This document shows positions 1-6,718 of a stretch of 15,464 nt of DNA, piece after piece. The stretch's first letter is position 1. The number at the start of each line of letters is the position of its first letter. Under the pieces are notes generated by a model. That model had not been told where the DNA came from, made no database searches, and saw only the letters and a list, made by a program, of their open reading frames with translations. The position numbers and the translations under genes are program-made. This DNA is from Massilia sp. UBA2709 (GTDB lineage: Bacteria; Pseudomonadota; Gammaproteobacteria; Burkholderiales; Burkholderiaceae_D), in NCBI GenBank assembly GCA_002354135.1, contig DEKZ01000064.1:1-15464 (forward strand). Direction: 5' to 3'.

Positions 1-505
1 CGCCGATCTCGCGCTCCAGCGCCGCAGTGCGCTCCCGCACCGCGGCCTCGAGCGCGCTGGCATGCTGCTCCAGGGTCCGCCACTGGTCGCGCACGGCGAA
101 TTGCAGGCGGCGTGCGCGCAGGGCCGAGCGGATCGACATCAGGAGCACTTCGCGCGAGGTCGGGCGTTCGACCAGCGTGACGTTGCCGATCCGCGCCAGG
201 CGCGCGAAACGGTTGCTGTCGACCCTGGCCAGGTCCGGGCCGGCCAGCGTCAGCAGCGGCAGGTCGGACCAAGCCGGCTGGCGCCGCAGGCTCGCGTCCA
301 GGCCGTCCAGCGAACATTGGTCCAGTCCTTCCTCGGTGACGATGGCGCACCAGGCCTGCTCGTCCAGGCAGGCATAAAAACCGGTGGCGTCGGCGCACGC
401 GTGCATCTCGACGCCCTCGTCCTCCAGCATGCGGCCCAGCGCAGCCGCATCGCCTTCGACCGGCGCGAAGACGACGACGCGGGAGGTGCCGGCCTCAGGT
501 CTCAA
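1..505 (-). CDS. sensor histidine kinase, N-terminal part only (degenerate receiver plus coiled coil), runs off left edge
   Basis: The frame is open for 168 codons from a TTG at 505-503 to the window edge. The TTG overlaps the end of the kaiC-like gene by 11 bases and has GGGAG 9 nt upstream, which is why it was chosen; the first ATG in frame is 25 codons later. Residues 8-130 look like a CheY-like fold (VVVFAPVEGDA, then GVEMHACADA, and LVERPTSREVLLMSIRSAL as the last strand and helix). The usual phospho-acceptor aspartate is missing: the strand reads AIVTEEGL. Residues 135-168 form a charged helix ending VRERTAALEREIG, the coiled-coil linker that commonly precedes PAS or HisKA domains. The kinase domain itself is outside the window, so the call is inferred from this N-terminus and from the common pairing of KaiC-family ATPases with such kinases. 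Translational coupling with KaiC suggests joint signalling. Confidence 0.7.
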   Translation of the reverse strand, partial: MRPEAGTSRVVVFAPVEGDAAALGRMLEDEGVEMHACADATGFYACLDEQAWCAIVTEEGLDQCSLDGLDASLRRQPAWSDLPLLTLAGPDLARVDSNRFARLARIGNVTLVERPTSREVLLMSIRSALRARRLQFAVRDQWRTLEQHASALEAAVRERTAALEREIG

Positions 506-1940
506 GGTTCGCCACTCCCACTTCGTCCACCGGCACGCCGATGCGTTCGCCGATCTCGATGCCGGCATCGGTCAGGCGCAGTTCGCGCACGTCGTGCTCG
601 TGGCGGCCGTCGCGCCGCTTCAGGACACAGATCGCCTTGTGGACCACGTTGTCGTGCTCGTAGTAGCGCAAGGAGATGATGTTGTCGGTGATGATGCTCA
701 GGGCATCCGGTTCCTTCGAGGTGTCGAGGCGGGCCGAATGGGCGCCGATGATGATCGAGGTCACGTTCATGTTGCTCAGATACGAGAACAGCTCGTTCAT
801 CTGCAGCAGCAGCGACTTCTCCTCCCGGATCACGTCGAGGTAGGAATTGATGCAGTCGATGATGATGAGGCGCGCGCCGCGATCCTCGACGATGCGCCTG
901 ACGTTCCAGATGAATTCGCCGGGCGAGATGCGCGAGGGATTGATGCGGCGCAGGTGGAAGCGGCGCCGCTCCTCGGAAGCGGCGTCCTGGTGCATGTGCT
1001 CCACCATGCGCGAGCGCAGCGTGCTCTCGGATTCGTCGAAGCTGAAGTAGCCGACATGGCAGCCGCTCTGCACCGCGGACAAGGCGTATTGCAGGGCCAC
1101 CGTGGATTTGCCCACGCCCGAAGGGCCGACGATCATCGTCGAGCTGCCGGCGGTGAGCGCGCCGCCGATCAGGCGGTCGAGATTGGCGACATTGCTGGCG
1201 ATGTCGAGGGCATCGTCGTCGCGCTGGTGTTCCTGCGCGATCAGGCTGGGGAACACCAGGATCTCGCTTTTCATGATCGCGTAGTCGTGCCAGCCGCTCT
1301 GGAAGTCGCCGCCGCGCAGCTTGACGACGCGCATGCGCCGGCGCGCGGCGCCGAAGCTACGCTCGAGCTGCTCGAGCGTGACCACACCGTGCACGGCGCT
1401 CTGCAATTCGTATTCGCGGCCGTCGGCCGTGAGGTCGTCGAGCATCATGACCGTGGCCCCGAGGGAGGAGAGGCGCTGGCGCAGGTCGATGATCTGGCGC
1501 CGGTAATGCGCGCTGTCGCGCGCCAGCAGGCGCACCTCGACCATCGAGTCGATCACGACGTGCACGGCGCCGCTGGCGGCGATGGTGTCGGCGATGCGGC
1601 TCACCAGTGCCGATAGTTCGCTATCGGTCGGCAGCAGGATCGTCTGCGCGGAAGCCGTCTCCGGCGGCAAGGGCATGATTTCCTCGATGCCGATGCCGTC
1701 CAGGGACCAGCCGTGGCTGTTCGCGGCGGCCACCAATTCGTCCCGGCTTTCGGACAGGGTGACATACAGGCAGCGCTGGCCGATCGACCTCGCATGGATC
1801 AGGTAGCGCAAGCCCAGGGTGGTCTTCCCGGTGCCGGGACGGCCTTCGATCAGGTGGACCCGCTGGCGGATCAGGCCGCCACGCAGGATGGCGTCCAGCT
1901 CCGGGATGCCAGTGGGAACACGTTCAATATCGGGATTCAT
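495..1940 (-). CDS. kaiC: KaiC-family two-domain RecA-like ATPase
   Basis: Encodes a 481-aa protein with two RecA/KaiC domains. Domain I has Walker A GRPGTGKT (33-40), a catalytic-glutamate region TLSESRDEL (61-69) and Walker B HVVIDS (127-132). Domain II has Walker A GPSGVGKS (272-279), FDES (301-304) and Walker B LIIIDC (358-363). Family members form hexamers and act in clock or stress signalling; in bacteria without kaiA/kaiB they are usually linked to a histidine kinase, as here. Of the two CII phospho-sites known in cyanobacterial KaiC (Ser431/Thr432), the aligned stretch LSIITDNII (414-422) keeps Ser415 but has Ile416 in place of Thr. An ATG five codons upstream (1955) lacks a ribosome site; the chosen ATG has AAGG five bases before it. 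No kaiA or kaiB is seen. The exact role is unknown; the gene name denotes family only. Confidence 0.9.
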   Translation of the reverse strand: MNPDIERVPTGIPELDAILRGGLIRQRVHLIEGRPGTGKTTLGLRYLIHARSIGQRCLYVTLSESRDELVAAANSHGWSLDGIGIEEIMPLPPETASAQTILLPTDSELSALVSRIADTIAASGAVHVVIDSMVEVRLLARDSAHYRRQIIDLRQRLSSLGATVMMLDDLTADGREYELQSAVHGVVTLEQLERSFGAARRRMRVVKLRGGDFQSGWHDYAIMKSEILVFPSLIAQEHQRDDDALDIASNVANLDRLIGGALTAGSSTMIVGPSGVGKSTVALQYALSAVQSGCHVGYFSFDESESTLRSRMVEHMHQDAASEERRRFHLRRINPSRISPGEFIWNVRRIVEDRGARLIIIDCINSYLDVIREEKSLLLQMNELFSYLSNMNVTSIIIGAHSARLDTSKEPDALSIITDNIISLRYYEHDNVVHKAICVLKRRDGRHEHDVRELRLTDAGIEIGERIGVPVDEVGVANLET

Positions 1941-2022
1941 GGCTGCCTTTTGCATAAGGTAAAGGATCGCTGCAGCTGACGATCAGCGGATGTCGTGACA
2001 TTCTAGATCATGCAGGCGGAAT

Positions 2023-2043
2023 TTGTTATTCTTGTAATAACAA
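2023..2043. promoter_or_regulatory. perfect AT-rich palindrome between divergent kaiC-like and ATPase genes
   Basis: TTGTTATT (2023-2030) and AATAACAA (2036-2043) are an exact inverted repeat around a 5-nt centre. It lies in the 247-bp spacer between the kaiC-like gene and the divergent ATPase gene, in a locally AT-rich stretch unlike its surroundings. It could be an operator for either gene. It is not followed by a T-run in either direction, so a terminator is unlikely. I see no confident -35/-10 pair in the spacer. Confidence 0.4.
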
Positions 2044-2187
2044 TGGAGTGCGGCAACAAAATGCCTGGAGCAAGACCGCGCGGCAAGAAACGGTCGCAGC
2101 GGCCACCCATAGGGAAGGAAACTGCCGCTACAATGCGGCATCATGCCGGAACCGGCCGGGACAGCATCCAAGGCTTCGGCACACACG

Positions 2188-2766
2188 ATGAAAACGCGCC
2201 CCTACCTCTCCGACGTCAGCCTCAAGCCCTCGGCCCAGGCCCATGCCGGCAGGTTTCCGTTTTCCCTGCCGGTGGTGCGCGCGCTGGGCCACCTGGCCCT
2301 GCATCCGCAGGTGACCTTCTTTGCCGGCGAGAACGGCTCGGGCAAGTCCACGCTGCTGGAAGCGATCGCGGTGGCGATGGGTTTCAATGCCGAAGGCGGC
2401 AGCCGCAACTTCCGTTTCGCCACCCGTGAATCGCATTCGAGCCTGCACGAGCACCTGCGCCTGGCGCGCGGCATCACGCTGTTCAGAGGCAACAGCTTCT
2501 ACGTCCTCGACGAACCCGAAGCCGCCCTCTCCCCGCAGCGCCAGCTCGCCATGCTCAGCCGCCTGCACGACCTGGTCCAGGACGGCAGCCAGTTCCTGAT
2601 CGCGACCCATTCGCCGATCCTGATGGCCTACCCGCACGCATTGATCTACGAATGCGGCGCGCAGGGAATCCGCAAGGTGGCGTACGAGGACACCGAGCAC
2701 TACCGCGTGATGCACGACTTCATCGCCAACCCGCAGCGCATGCTGAAGGTGCTGCTGGAACCGTGA
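2188..2766 (+). CDS. ABC/SMC-like AAA ATPase (COG3910-type) with an internal deletion
   Basis: Encodes 192 aa from the ATG at 2188 (MKTRPYL, where the family normally starts); an in-frame ATG at 2143 is possible but neither has a good ribosome site. Visible motifs are Walker A GENGSGKST (47-55), Walker B FYVLDEPEAAL (104-114) and the switch histidine in IATHSP (His141). Family proteins are usually about 240-250 aa. As I recall the family, the stretch between the first lobe (ending LRLARGI, 90-96) and Walker B holds about 50-60 residues including a SHGES-type ABC signature. Here LARGI runs almost directly into RGNSFYVLDEP with the frame kept. Without the signature, paired ATP hydrolysis should fail, so the product may be inactive. 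The gene converges on the acetyltransferase, 13 bp away. The substrate or partner of this family is not established. Confidence 0.75.
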   Translation: MKTRPYLSDVSLKPSAQAHAGRFPFSLPVVRALGHLALHPQVTFFAGENGSGKSTLLEAIAVAMGFNAEGGSRNFRFATRESHSSLHEHLRLARGITLFRGNSFYVLDEPEAALSPQRQLAMLSRLHDLVQDGSQFLIATHSPILMAYPHALIYECGAQGIRKVAYEDTEHYRVMHDFIANPQRMLKVLLEP

Positions 2767-2779
2767 ATGCCGCCGGCGG

Positions 2780-3226
2780 CTAACGCAAACGGATCTCCGC
2801 CACCATCTCCTGGTTGCAGTCGATGCCGATCTCCACGAAACCGAAGCGCTTGTAGAAGGCGCTGGCGTGCGCGTTGTGCGGGTGGTAGCAGATGTTGATG
2901 ACCTCGACGTCCGGCGCCGCCTTGATCTCGTCGAGCAGGAGCGCCATCGCGCGCCGCCCGATGCCCTGCGACTGCAGCGGGAAGTCGACCATGAAGCGGT
3001 AGATGCCGTAGTGGCCGGGCCGGCCGTCGTCGGCGCGGTTGTACATCGCAAAGCCGACCGGACGCTCGTTCTGGTAGATCGCGCGCGGCACCAGGCAGTC
3101 ATGAAACTTCGCCTGCGCGATCGAATAGGCGTTCGTGTGCAGCAGATCGCGCTGGTGCGCCGGCAGCTCCATGTCCATCAGCGTCTCGAAGTTGTCTTCG
3201 GTGACGTCGCGCAGGGTGATCGTCAT
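2780..3226 (-). CDS. GNAT N-acetyltransferase, diamine/spermidine type
   Basis: Encodes a 148-aa single-domain GNAT enzyme transferring acetyl from acetyl-CoA to an amine. The acetyl-CoA loop QSQGIGRRA (85-93) fits the Q/R-x-x-G-x-G/A motif, and FYKRFGF (124-130) is the usual motif B with a tyrosine acid. The N-terminus (ITLRDVTEDNFETL, then HTNAYSIAQAKF, then GIYRFMVDF) resembles BltD/PaiA/SpeG-like spermidine or diamine acetyltransferases, so a polyamine substrate is likely but not proven. The ATG at 3226 was chosen over an upstream in-frame start because it begins just 4 bp after the glucokinase/RpiR stop and matches the family start. The two genes are therefore probably co-transcribed. 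There is no obvious functional link to sugar metabolism. Confidence 0.85.
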   Translation of the reverse strand: MTITLRDVTEDNFETLMDMELPAHQRDLLHTNAYSIAQAKFHDCLVPRAIYQNERPVGFAMYNRADDGRPGHYGIYRFMVDFPLQSQGIGRRAMALLLDEIKAAPDVEVINICYHPHNAHASAFYKRFGFVEIGIDCNQEMVAEIRLR

Positions 3227-3230
3227 GGTG

Positions 3231-5084
3231 TTACACGTCCAGGTGCGAAATGAGCAGCTTGCGCTTCTCGATATCGCCATCCTGCTCGGCCTGGGCGCCC
3301 AGCGAGATCCCGACCGCCATGATGTCGATCAGCAGCAGTTGCAGGATGCGCGAGATCATCGACAGGAAGGTGGTGCTGTCCTCGGTATGGTCGACCGCCA
3401 GGCAGACGTTGGCCTTCTTCGCCAGCGCCGACTTGCTGCTGGTGATGGCGATCACGCTGGCGCCGGCATGGCGCGCGGCGTCCACCGCCGCCAGCAGTTC
3501 GGGCGCCTGGCCCGCCGTCGAGATCGCGACCACCACGTCGTTGGGTTTGAGCAGTTCGGCCGCCAGCTGGAACAGGTGGGTGTCGCCGTGCGCCGTGGTC
3601 GGGATGCGGAAGCGGAAGAATTTGTGCTGGCCGTCGAGCGCCACCACGCGCGCATTGCCCATCGCGTAGAACTCGACCTTGTTCGCGCGGCGCAGCATCT
3701 CGATGGCGCGGTCGATCGCGTGCACGTCGAGCCCGTCGCGGAACTTCAGGATGGCGGAGACCGTGTTGTCGATCACCTTGGCCGACAAATCGTGGGTGCT
3801 GTCGCTCATGCGCACCTGGCTGTGGCGCACCGGGATCGAGCCGGTCAGGCTGCCGGCGAACTTCAGCTTGAATTCGGCCAGGCCCTGGAAGCCGAGCGAG
3901 CGGCAGAAGCGGATCACGGTGGGCTGGCTCACGTCCGCCAGGCGCGCGATCTCGGCGATCGGCTCGGACAGGACTTTCCTCGGATGCTCCAGCACCAGGG
4001 CGGCCACCCGCTGCTCGGCCGGCGACAGTTCGTGCTGCAGGTGCTGCACGCGCTCCATCAGCGTGTTCGCGCCGCTGCGCCCGCGCAGGTGCTCGGACAA
4101 GATCGTCGACACGCCGCGCAGCGCCGGGTTCGGCGTCATGATGACGTAGGTCGGGATCGCGGCCAGGTAATCGCTGAAGCGTCCTTTCGCTTCGAAGCGG
4201 GCGCGGAATGGCGACGTCGCGAACCACTGCGCGATGCGCGGCACGATGCCGCCGCCGATGAAGATGCCGCCGAAGGCGCCGAGCGTCACCGCCAGGTTGG
4301 CCGCCGCGCCGCCGAGCATGCCGGCGAAGCATTCGAGCACTTCCAGGCACAGCGCGTCCTTGTCCTCGAGCGCGCAGGCGACGATCTCGGCCGCAGTACG
4401 GGCCGGCGCATCCACGCCGTTGCGCTCGGCCAGCGCGCGGTAGACCAGCTCCATGCCGGGACCGGACAGGATGCGCTCGTTCGAGACGTGCGGCCACTCG
4501 CGCCAGGCGTACTGCAGGATCGCGAACTCGCGCTCGTCGCTTGGTGCGAAGTTCACGTGACCGCCTTCGCTGCCGAGGGTAATGAAGCCGTCCGCGGTCG
4601 GGATCACGCCCGATACGCCGAGACCAGTGCCGGCGCCGAGCACGCCCGCCACCGCATGCGGCGCCGGCTTGCCGCCGCCGATCTGCAGGACGTCGCCGGC
4701 GCCCAGGCTCGGCAGCGCCATCGCCAGCGCGGTGAAGTCGTTGACGATCAGGAGGGTCGACCAGCCCATGGTCCTGCGCACCTCGTCGGTGGAGAACTGC
4801 CAGTCGCGGTTGGTCATGCGGACCAAGTCGCCGCTGATCGGGTTGGCCATGGCAAAGGCCGCGTGCGCGATGCGCTCGCCGCCATGCTCGTCGAGATAGG
4901 CCTTCAGCAGCGGGACAATGCCGCTGTAGTCGTCGCAGCGCAGGACCGCGGTCTGGCGCAGCACGCCGGGCGCCGTCTCGAGCGCAAAGCGGGCATGGGT
5001 GGCGCCGATGTCGGCCAGCAGGCGCGGACCGTCGGCGTAGGAAGCACGGCTGTTCTTTTGTTCGTTGTCTGGTACGGTGTTCAT
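3231..5084 (-). CDS. glk: bifunctional glucokinase / RpiR-family transcriptional regulator
   Basis: Encodes a 617-aa fusion. Residues 20-325 are a group-A glucokinase, converting glucose and ATP to glucose-6-phosphate: the phosphate-1 loop LLADIGATHARFAL (22-35), the catalytic aspartate in IVNDFTALA (Asp116), the second glycine loop GAGTGLGVS (150-158) and the EGGH motif (173-176) are all present. Residues about 340-415 are an RpiR helix-turn-helix (IAEIARLADVSQPTVIRFCR, 377-396). Residues about 455-600 form a SIS sugar-phosphate-binding domain. The same fusion is known in Burkholderia relatives, where free HexR-type regulators sense 2-keto-3-deoxy-6-phosphogluconate; the ligand here is inferred at best. 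No ribosome site is visible before the ATG at 5084, but no other start precedes the glucokinase domain. It leads an operon with the acetyltransferase 4 bp downstream. A possible self-operator lies about 70 bp upstream. Confidence 0.93.
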   Translation of the reverse strand: MNTVPDNEQKNSRASYADGPRLLADIGATHARFALETAPGVLRQTAVLRCDDYSGIVPLLKAYLDEHGGERIAHAAFAMANPISGDLVRMTNRDWQFSTDEVRRTMGWSTLLIVNDFTALAMALPSLGAGDVLQIGGGKPAPHAVAGVLGAGTGLGVSGVIPTADGFITLGSEGGHVNFAPSDEREFAILQYAWREWPHVSNERILSGPGMELVYRALAERNGVDAPARTAAEIVACALEDKDALCLEVLECFAGMLGGAAANLAVTLGAFGGIFIGGGIVPRIAQWFATSPFRARFEAKGRFSDYLAAIPTYVIMTPNPALRGVSTILSEHLRGRSGANTLMERVQHLQHELSPAEQRVAALVLEHPRKVLSEPIAEIARLADVSQPTVIRFCRSLGFQGLAEFKLKFAGSLTGSIPVRHSQVRMSDSTHDLSAKVIDNTVSAILKFRDGLDVHAIDRAIEMLRRANKVEFYAMGNARVVALDGQHKFFRFRIPTTAHGDTHLFQLAAELLKPNDVVVAISTAGQAPELLAAVDAARHAGASVIAITSSKSALAKKANVCLAVDHTEDSTTFLSMISRILQLLLIDIMAVGISLGAQAEQDGDIEKRKLLISHLDV

Positions 5085-5151
5085 TGCGTGCTTAATGCTG
5101 AAATTCAGCCCGATACGGCTGGGATACCTCTGGAGCCTTGTAGGATAGCAT

Positions 5152-5166
5152 TGTTTGATTGCTACC
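5152..5166 (-). promoter_or_regulatory. candidate RpiR/HexR-like operator upstream of the glucokinase/RpiR gene
   Basis: Read on the minus strand the site is GGTAGCAATCAAACA. It matches the site over the minus-strand symporter promoter (TGTAGCAAAATAACA) at 11 of 15 positions, keeping GTAGCAA and AACA. It sits about 68 bp before the start codon, where autoregulation would be expected. It is also part of a looser dyad (GGTAGCA and TGCTATCC). The evidence is similarity only, from an eye alignment. Confidence 0.3.
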
Positions 5167-5219
5167 AGATGGGTATCTGCCGCCGGATGCTTCAGCCACG
5201 CTGCCCCGCGCCTGGACGG

Positions 5220-6068
5220 TCAGCCATGGACGCTGCAGGAATGGGTATGTTCGAGCCCTTTCGTGACGGTGACACTGGTCAGCTTGCCGGCGCCATCGTA
5301 CGCAATGTTGATTCCGCGCTCTCCCGGCATGACCGCGACCAGCGACATCGACCTGCCGGCATCGTCGAAATTGAAGCCTTCGCTGACCGCCTCCTTCAGG
5401 TCGAACGACGTGTCGCCGATCCTGACGACGCCATCCACCACCTGGACCTCGGTGTCGCGCCGCACCAGCAGGTCCTTGGTGTCGAGGCAGCCGATGGTTT
5501 GCTTCTTGCCGTCCAAAAGCTGCGGCAGCGCCTGATAGACCGGCTTTGCGTTCAGGCGCTCGATCCCGGCAACATTGCTGCACATGAGGCCGATGTCGTC
5601 ACGCGCGAGGCTGGCGGTGCTTTCCTTGAGCGGTCCGCCTGTGTTCAAGGTCAGCATGCCGGCCTTGTTGTCGTCCACGGACAGCAAGACCATCGTGCTG
5701 AACTGGCCTTTGTCGTCGCGCGAACGCGACAGCATGACGCTCTTCGCTGCACGGAAATCGACTTCGAGACCATTCGACGATGCCCTGCCGTCGGCGCCGA
5801 GCGTGATGGCGGCGTCCATCTTGCGTCCATCCGGCGTACGCATGCACGCGCCGCCGTAATTGCCGGCGAGGAGAGGACCGAGGGCCTTCCAGTAATCCAT
5901 CTGCGGCGGCGGCGATTCGGCTGGTGCTTCGGCTCCGGCCTGTTCCTCGCTGACGGCCGGCGCTTGGGCGTCCTCGGCGACAACGGCTTCGTCGTCGTTC
6001 TTCTTGCTACAGGCAGCCAGCAGGAGAGACAAGGTCAGGGCAGAGAGCAGTGCAGTACGGCGGATCAT
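5220..6068 (-). CDS. lipoprotein of unknown function
   Basis: Encodes 282 aa. The ATG at 6068 has a strong GGAGG four bases upstream, so the longer open frame to 6194 is rejected. The N-terminus MIRRTALLSALTLSLLLAAC is a classic lipoprotein signal with lipobox LAAC, lipidated at Cys20. Ser at +2 favours the outer membrane under the enterobacterial rule. Next comes a low-complexity acidic, Ala/Pro-rich spacer (about 25-58, EEQAGAEAPAESPPPQ) and then a soluble domain starting near DYWKALGPLLAGNYGGAC. That domain has several cysteines (e.g. GGAC, GLMCSN, TIGCLDT, HSCSVHG) that could form disulfides in the periplasm. I recognise no family. It is monocistronic by position, with 135 bp to the glucokinase gene downstream. 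Confidence 0.8.
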   Translation of the reverse strand: MIRRTALLSALTLSLLLAACSKKNDDEAVVAEDAQAPAVSEEQAGAEAPAESPPPQMDYWKALGPLLAGNYGGACMRTPDGRKMDAAITLGADGRASSNGLEVDFRAAKSVMLSRSRDDKGQFSTMVLLSVDDNKAGMLTLNTGGPLKESTASLARDDIGLMCSNVAGIERLNAKPVYQALPQLLDGKKQTIGCLDTKDLLVRRDTEVQVVDGVVRIGDTSFDLKEAVSEGFNFDDAGRSMSLVAVMPGERGINIAYDGAGKLTSVTVTKGLEHTHSCSVHG

Positions 6069-6108
6069 GGGACCTCCAAATGATGGGAACCGTACGCTAG
6101 CACAAGCA

Positions 6109-6123
6109 TTGTGAATTTCACAA
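6109..6123. promoter_or_regulatory. perfect 15-bp palindrome upstream of the lipoprotein gene
   Basis: TTGTGAATTTCACAA is an exact inverted repeat of seven bases each side of a central T. It lies about 40 bp upstream of the lipoprotein start codon (6068), inside the 243-bp divergent spacer, at the place a repressor or activator would bind. The half-sites resemble CRP half-sites but are three bases apart rather than six, so a different regulator is more likely. Its identity is unknown. Confidence 0.4.
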
Positions 6124-6255
6124 CCAGCACGGACGTCTCGCAAGCCGTCCGACGAGCAGTTCAACCGTCCGCGCTGCCGCTTGTCTTGTCCCATCGAATG
6201 GTCAAGCTAGCAATGTTGACAGGCGGGTGGCGTTCAGGCAGCAATCCTGGTCGAG

Positions 6256-6261
6256 TATGAT
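6256..6261 (+). promoter_or_regulatory. possible -10 box for the small exported protein gene
   Basis: TATGAT lies about 50 bp before the start at 6312. A poor -35 candidate TTCAGG (6233-6238) is 17 bp upstream. A consensus TTGACA at 6216-6221 is present but is 34 bp from this -10 box, too far to pair. Weak evidence. Confidence 0.25.
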
Positions 6262-6311
6262 CAAGCTGCTGCACCGCCGGCTATTGATCGATCGCTTAGA
6301 AAAGGAAAGTG

Positions 6312-6653
6312 ATGAACCGCCTTATCCAACTGGCTGCAATCGGACTGATCTCCGGCATCACGCAGGTGGCGTCAGCACACGACAACTCGTCGACGCAGGC
6401 TGCGCACGCCACGCCCGCCGCGAGCGTGAACAAGGCAATCGATTTCCCTGCAGGAACCGCGTTACGCGGACCTGCCATGGTCGTCAAACGTAACAGCCAG
6501 CTCACGAAACATTCCGAGGGCAATGTACAGACCGATACCGATACCTACACGACGGCCACGGAATTCGTGCATATCACGACCGTGTTTGCGTATGACCTGG
6601 ACGGCAAACTGGTCGACATGAAGATTTCCGAGCTTCGCAGCCCGCGCAGCTGA
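6312..6653 (+). CDS. small exported protein of unknown function
   Basis: Encodes 113 aa. The ATG at 6312 is preceded by AAGGA five bases upstream, favouring it over an in-frame GTG one codon earlier. Residues 1-22 (MNRLIQLAAIGLISGITQVASA) are a signal peptide with predicted cleavage ASA|HD. The mature part of about 90 aa begins with a His/Ala/Thr-rich stretch, then KAIDFPAGTALRGPAMVVKRNSQL, then a Thr-rich segment (TDTDTYTTATEF) and a short beta-rich tail (VHITTVFAYDLDGKLVDMK). No cysteines or known motifs are seen. It is probably periplasmic. It is divergent from the lipoprotein gene and converges on the truncated rlmI-like gene. No family was recognised. Confidence 0.7.
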   Translation: MNRLIQLAAIGLISGITQVASAHDNSSTQAAHATPAASVNKAIDFPAGTALRGPAMVVKRNSQLTKHSEGNVQTDTDTYTTATEFVHITTVFAYDLDGKLVDMKISELRSPRS

Positions 6654-6718
6654 GTCCACTGCGACGCCGAGCATGTCGTTCAAGGCTCGCCGGCGCCAGG
6701 CCCCAGCCGCTGCGCTGC

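Noticed and set aside
384..1616. 410-codon plus-strand frame opposite the kaiC-like gene
   Set aside because: Antisense shadow; no homology features and the minus-strand gene is complete.
2769..2780. GCCGCCGGCGGC between convergent genes as a terminator
   Set aside because: A loopless palindrome with no T-tract on either strand; common by chance at this GC content.
3135..6083. 982-codon open frame on the plus strand across the glucokinase and lipoprotein genes
   Set aside because: It is antisense to two well-supported genes and crosses their spacer. Its product is His/Arg/Asp/Ala-rich with no fold or motif, the usual artefact of high GC third positions.
6110..6122. CRP-like site TGTGA...TCACA
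   Set aside because: The half-sites are separated by three bases rather than the six needed for CRP.
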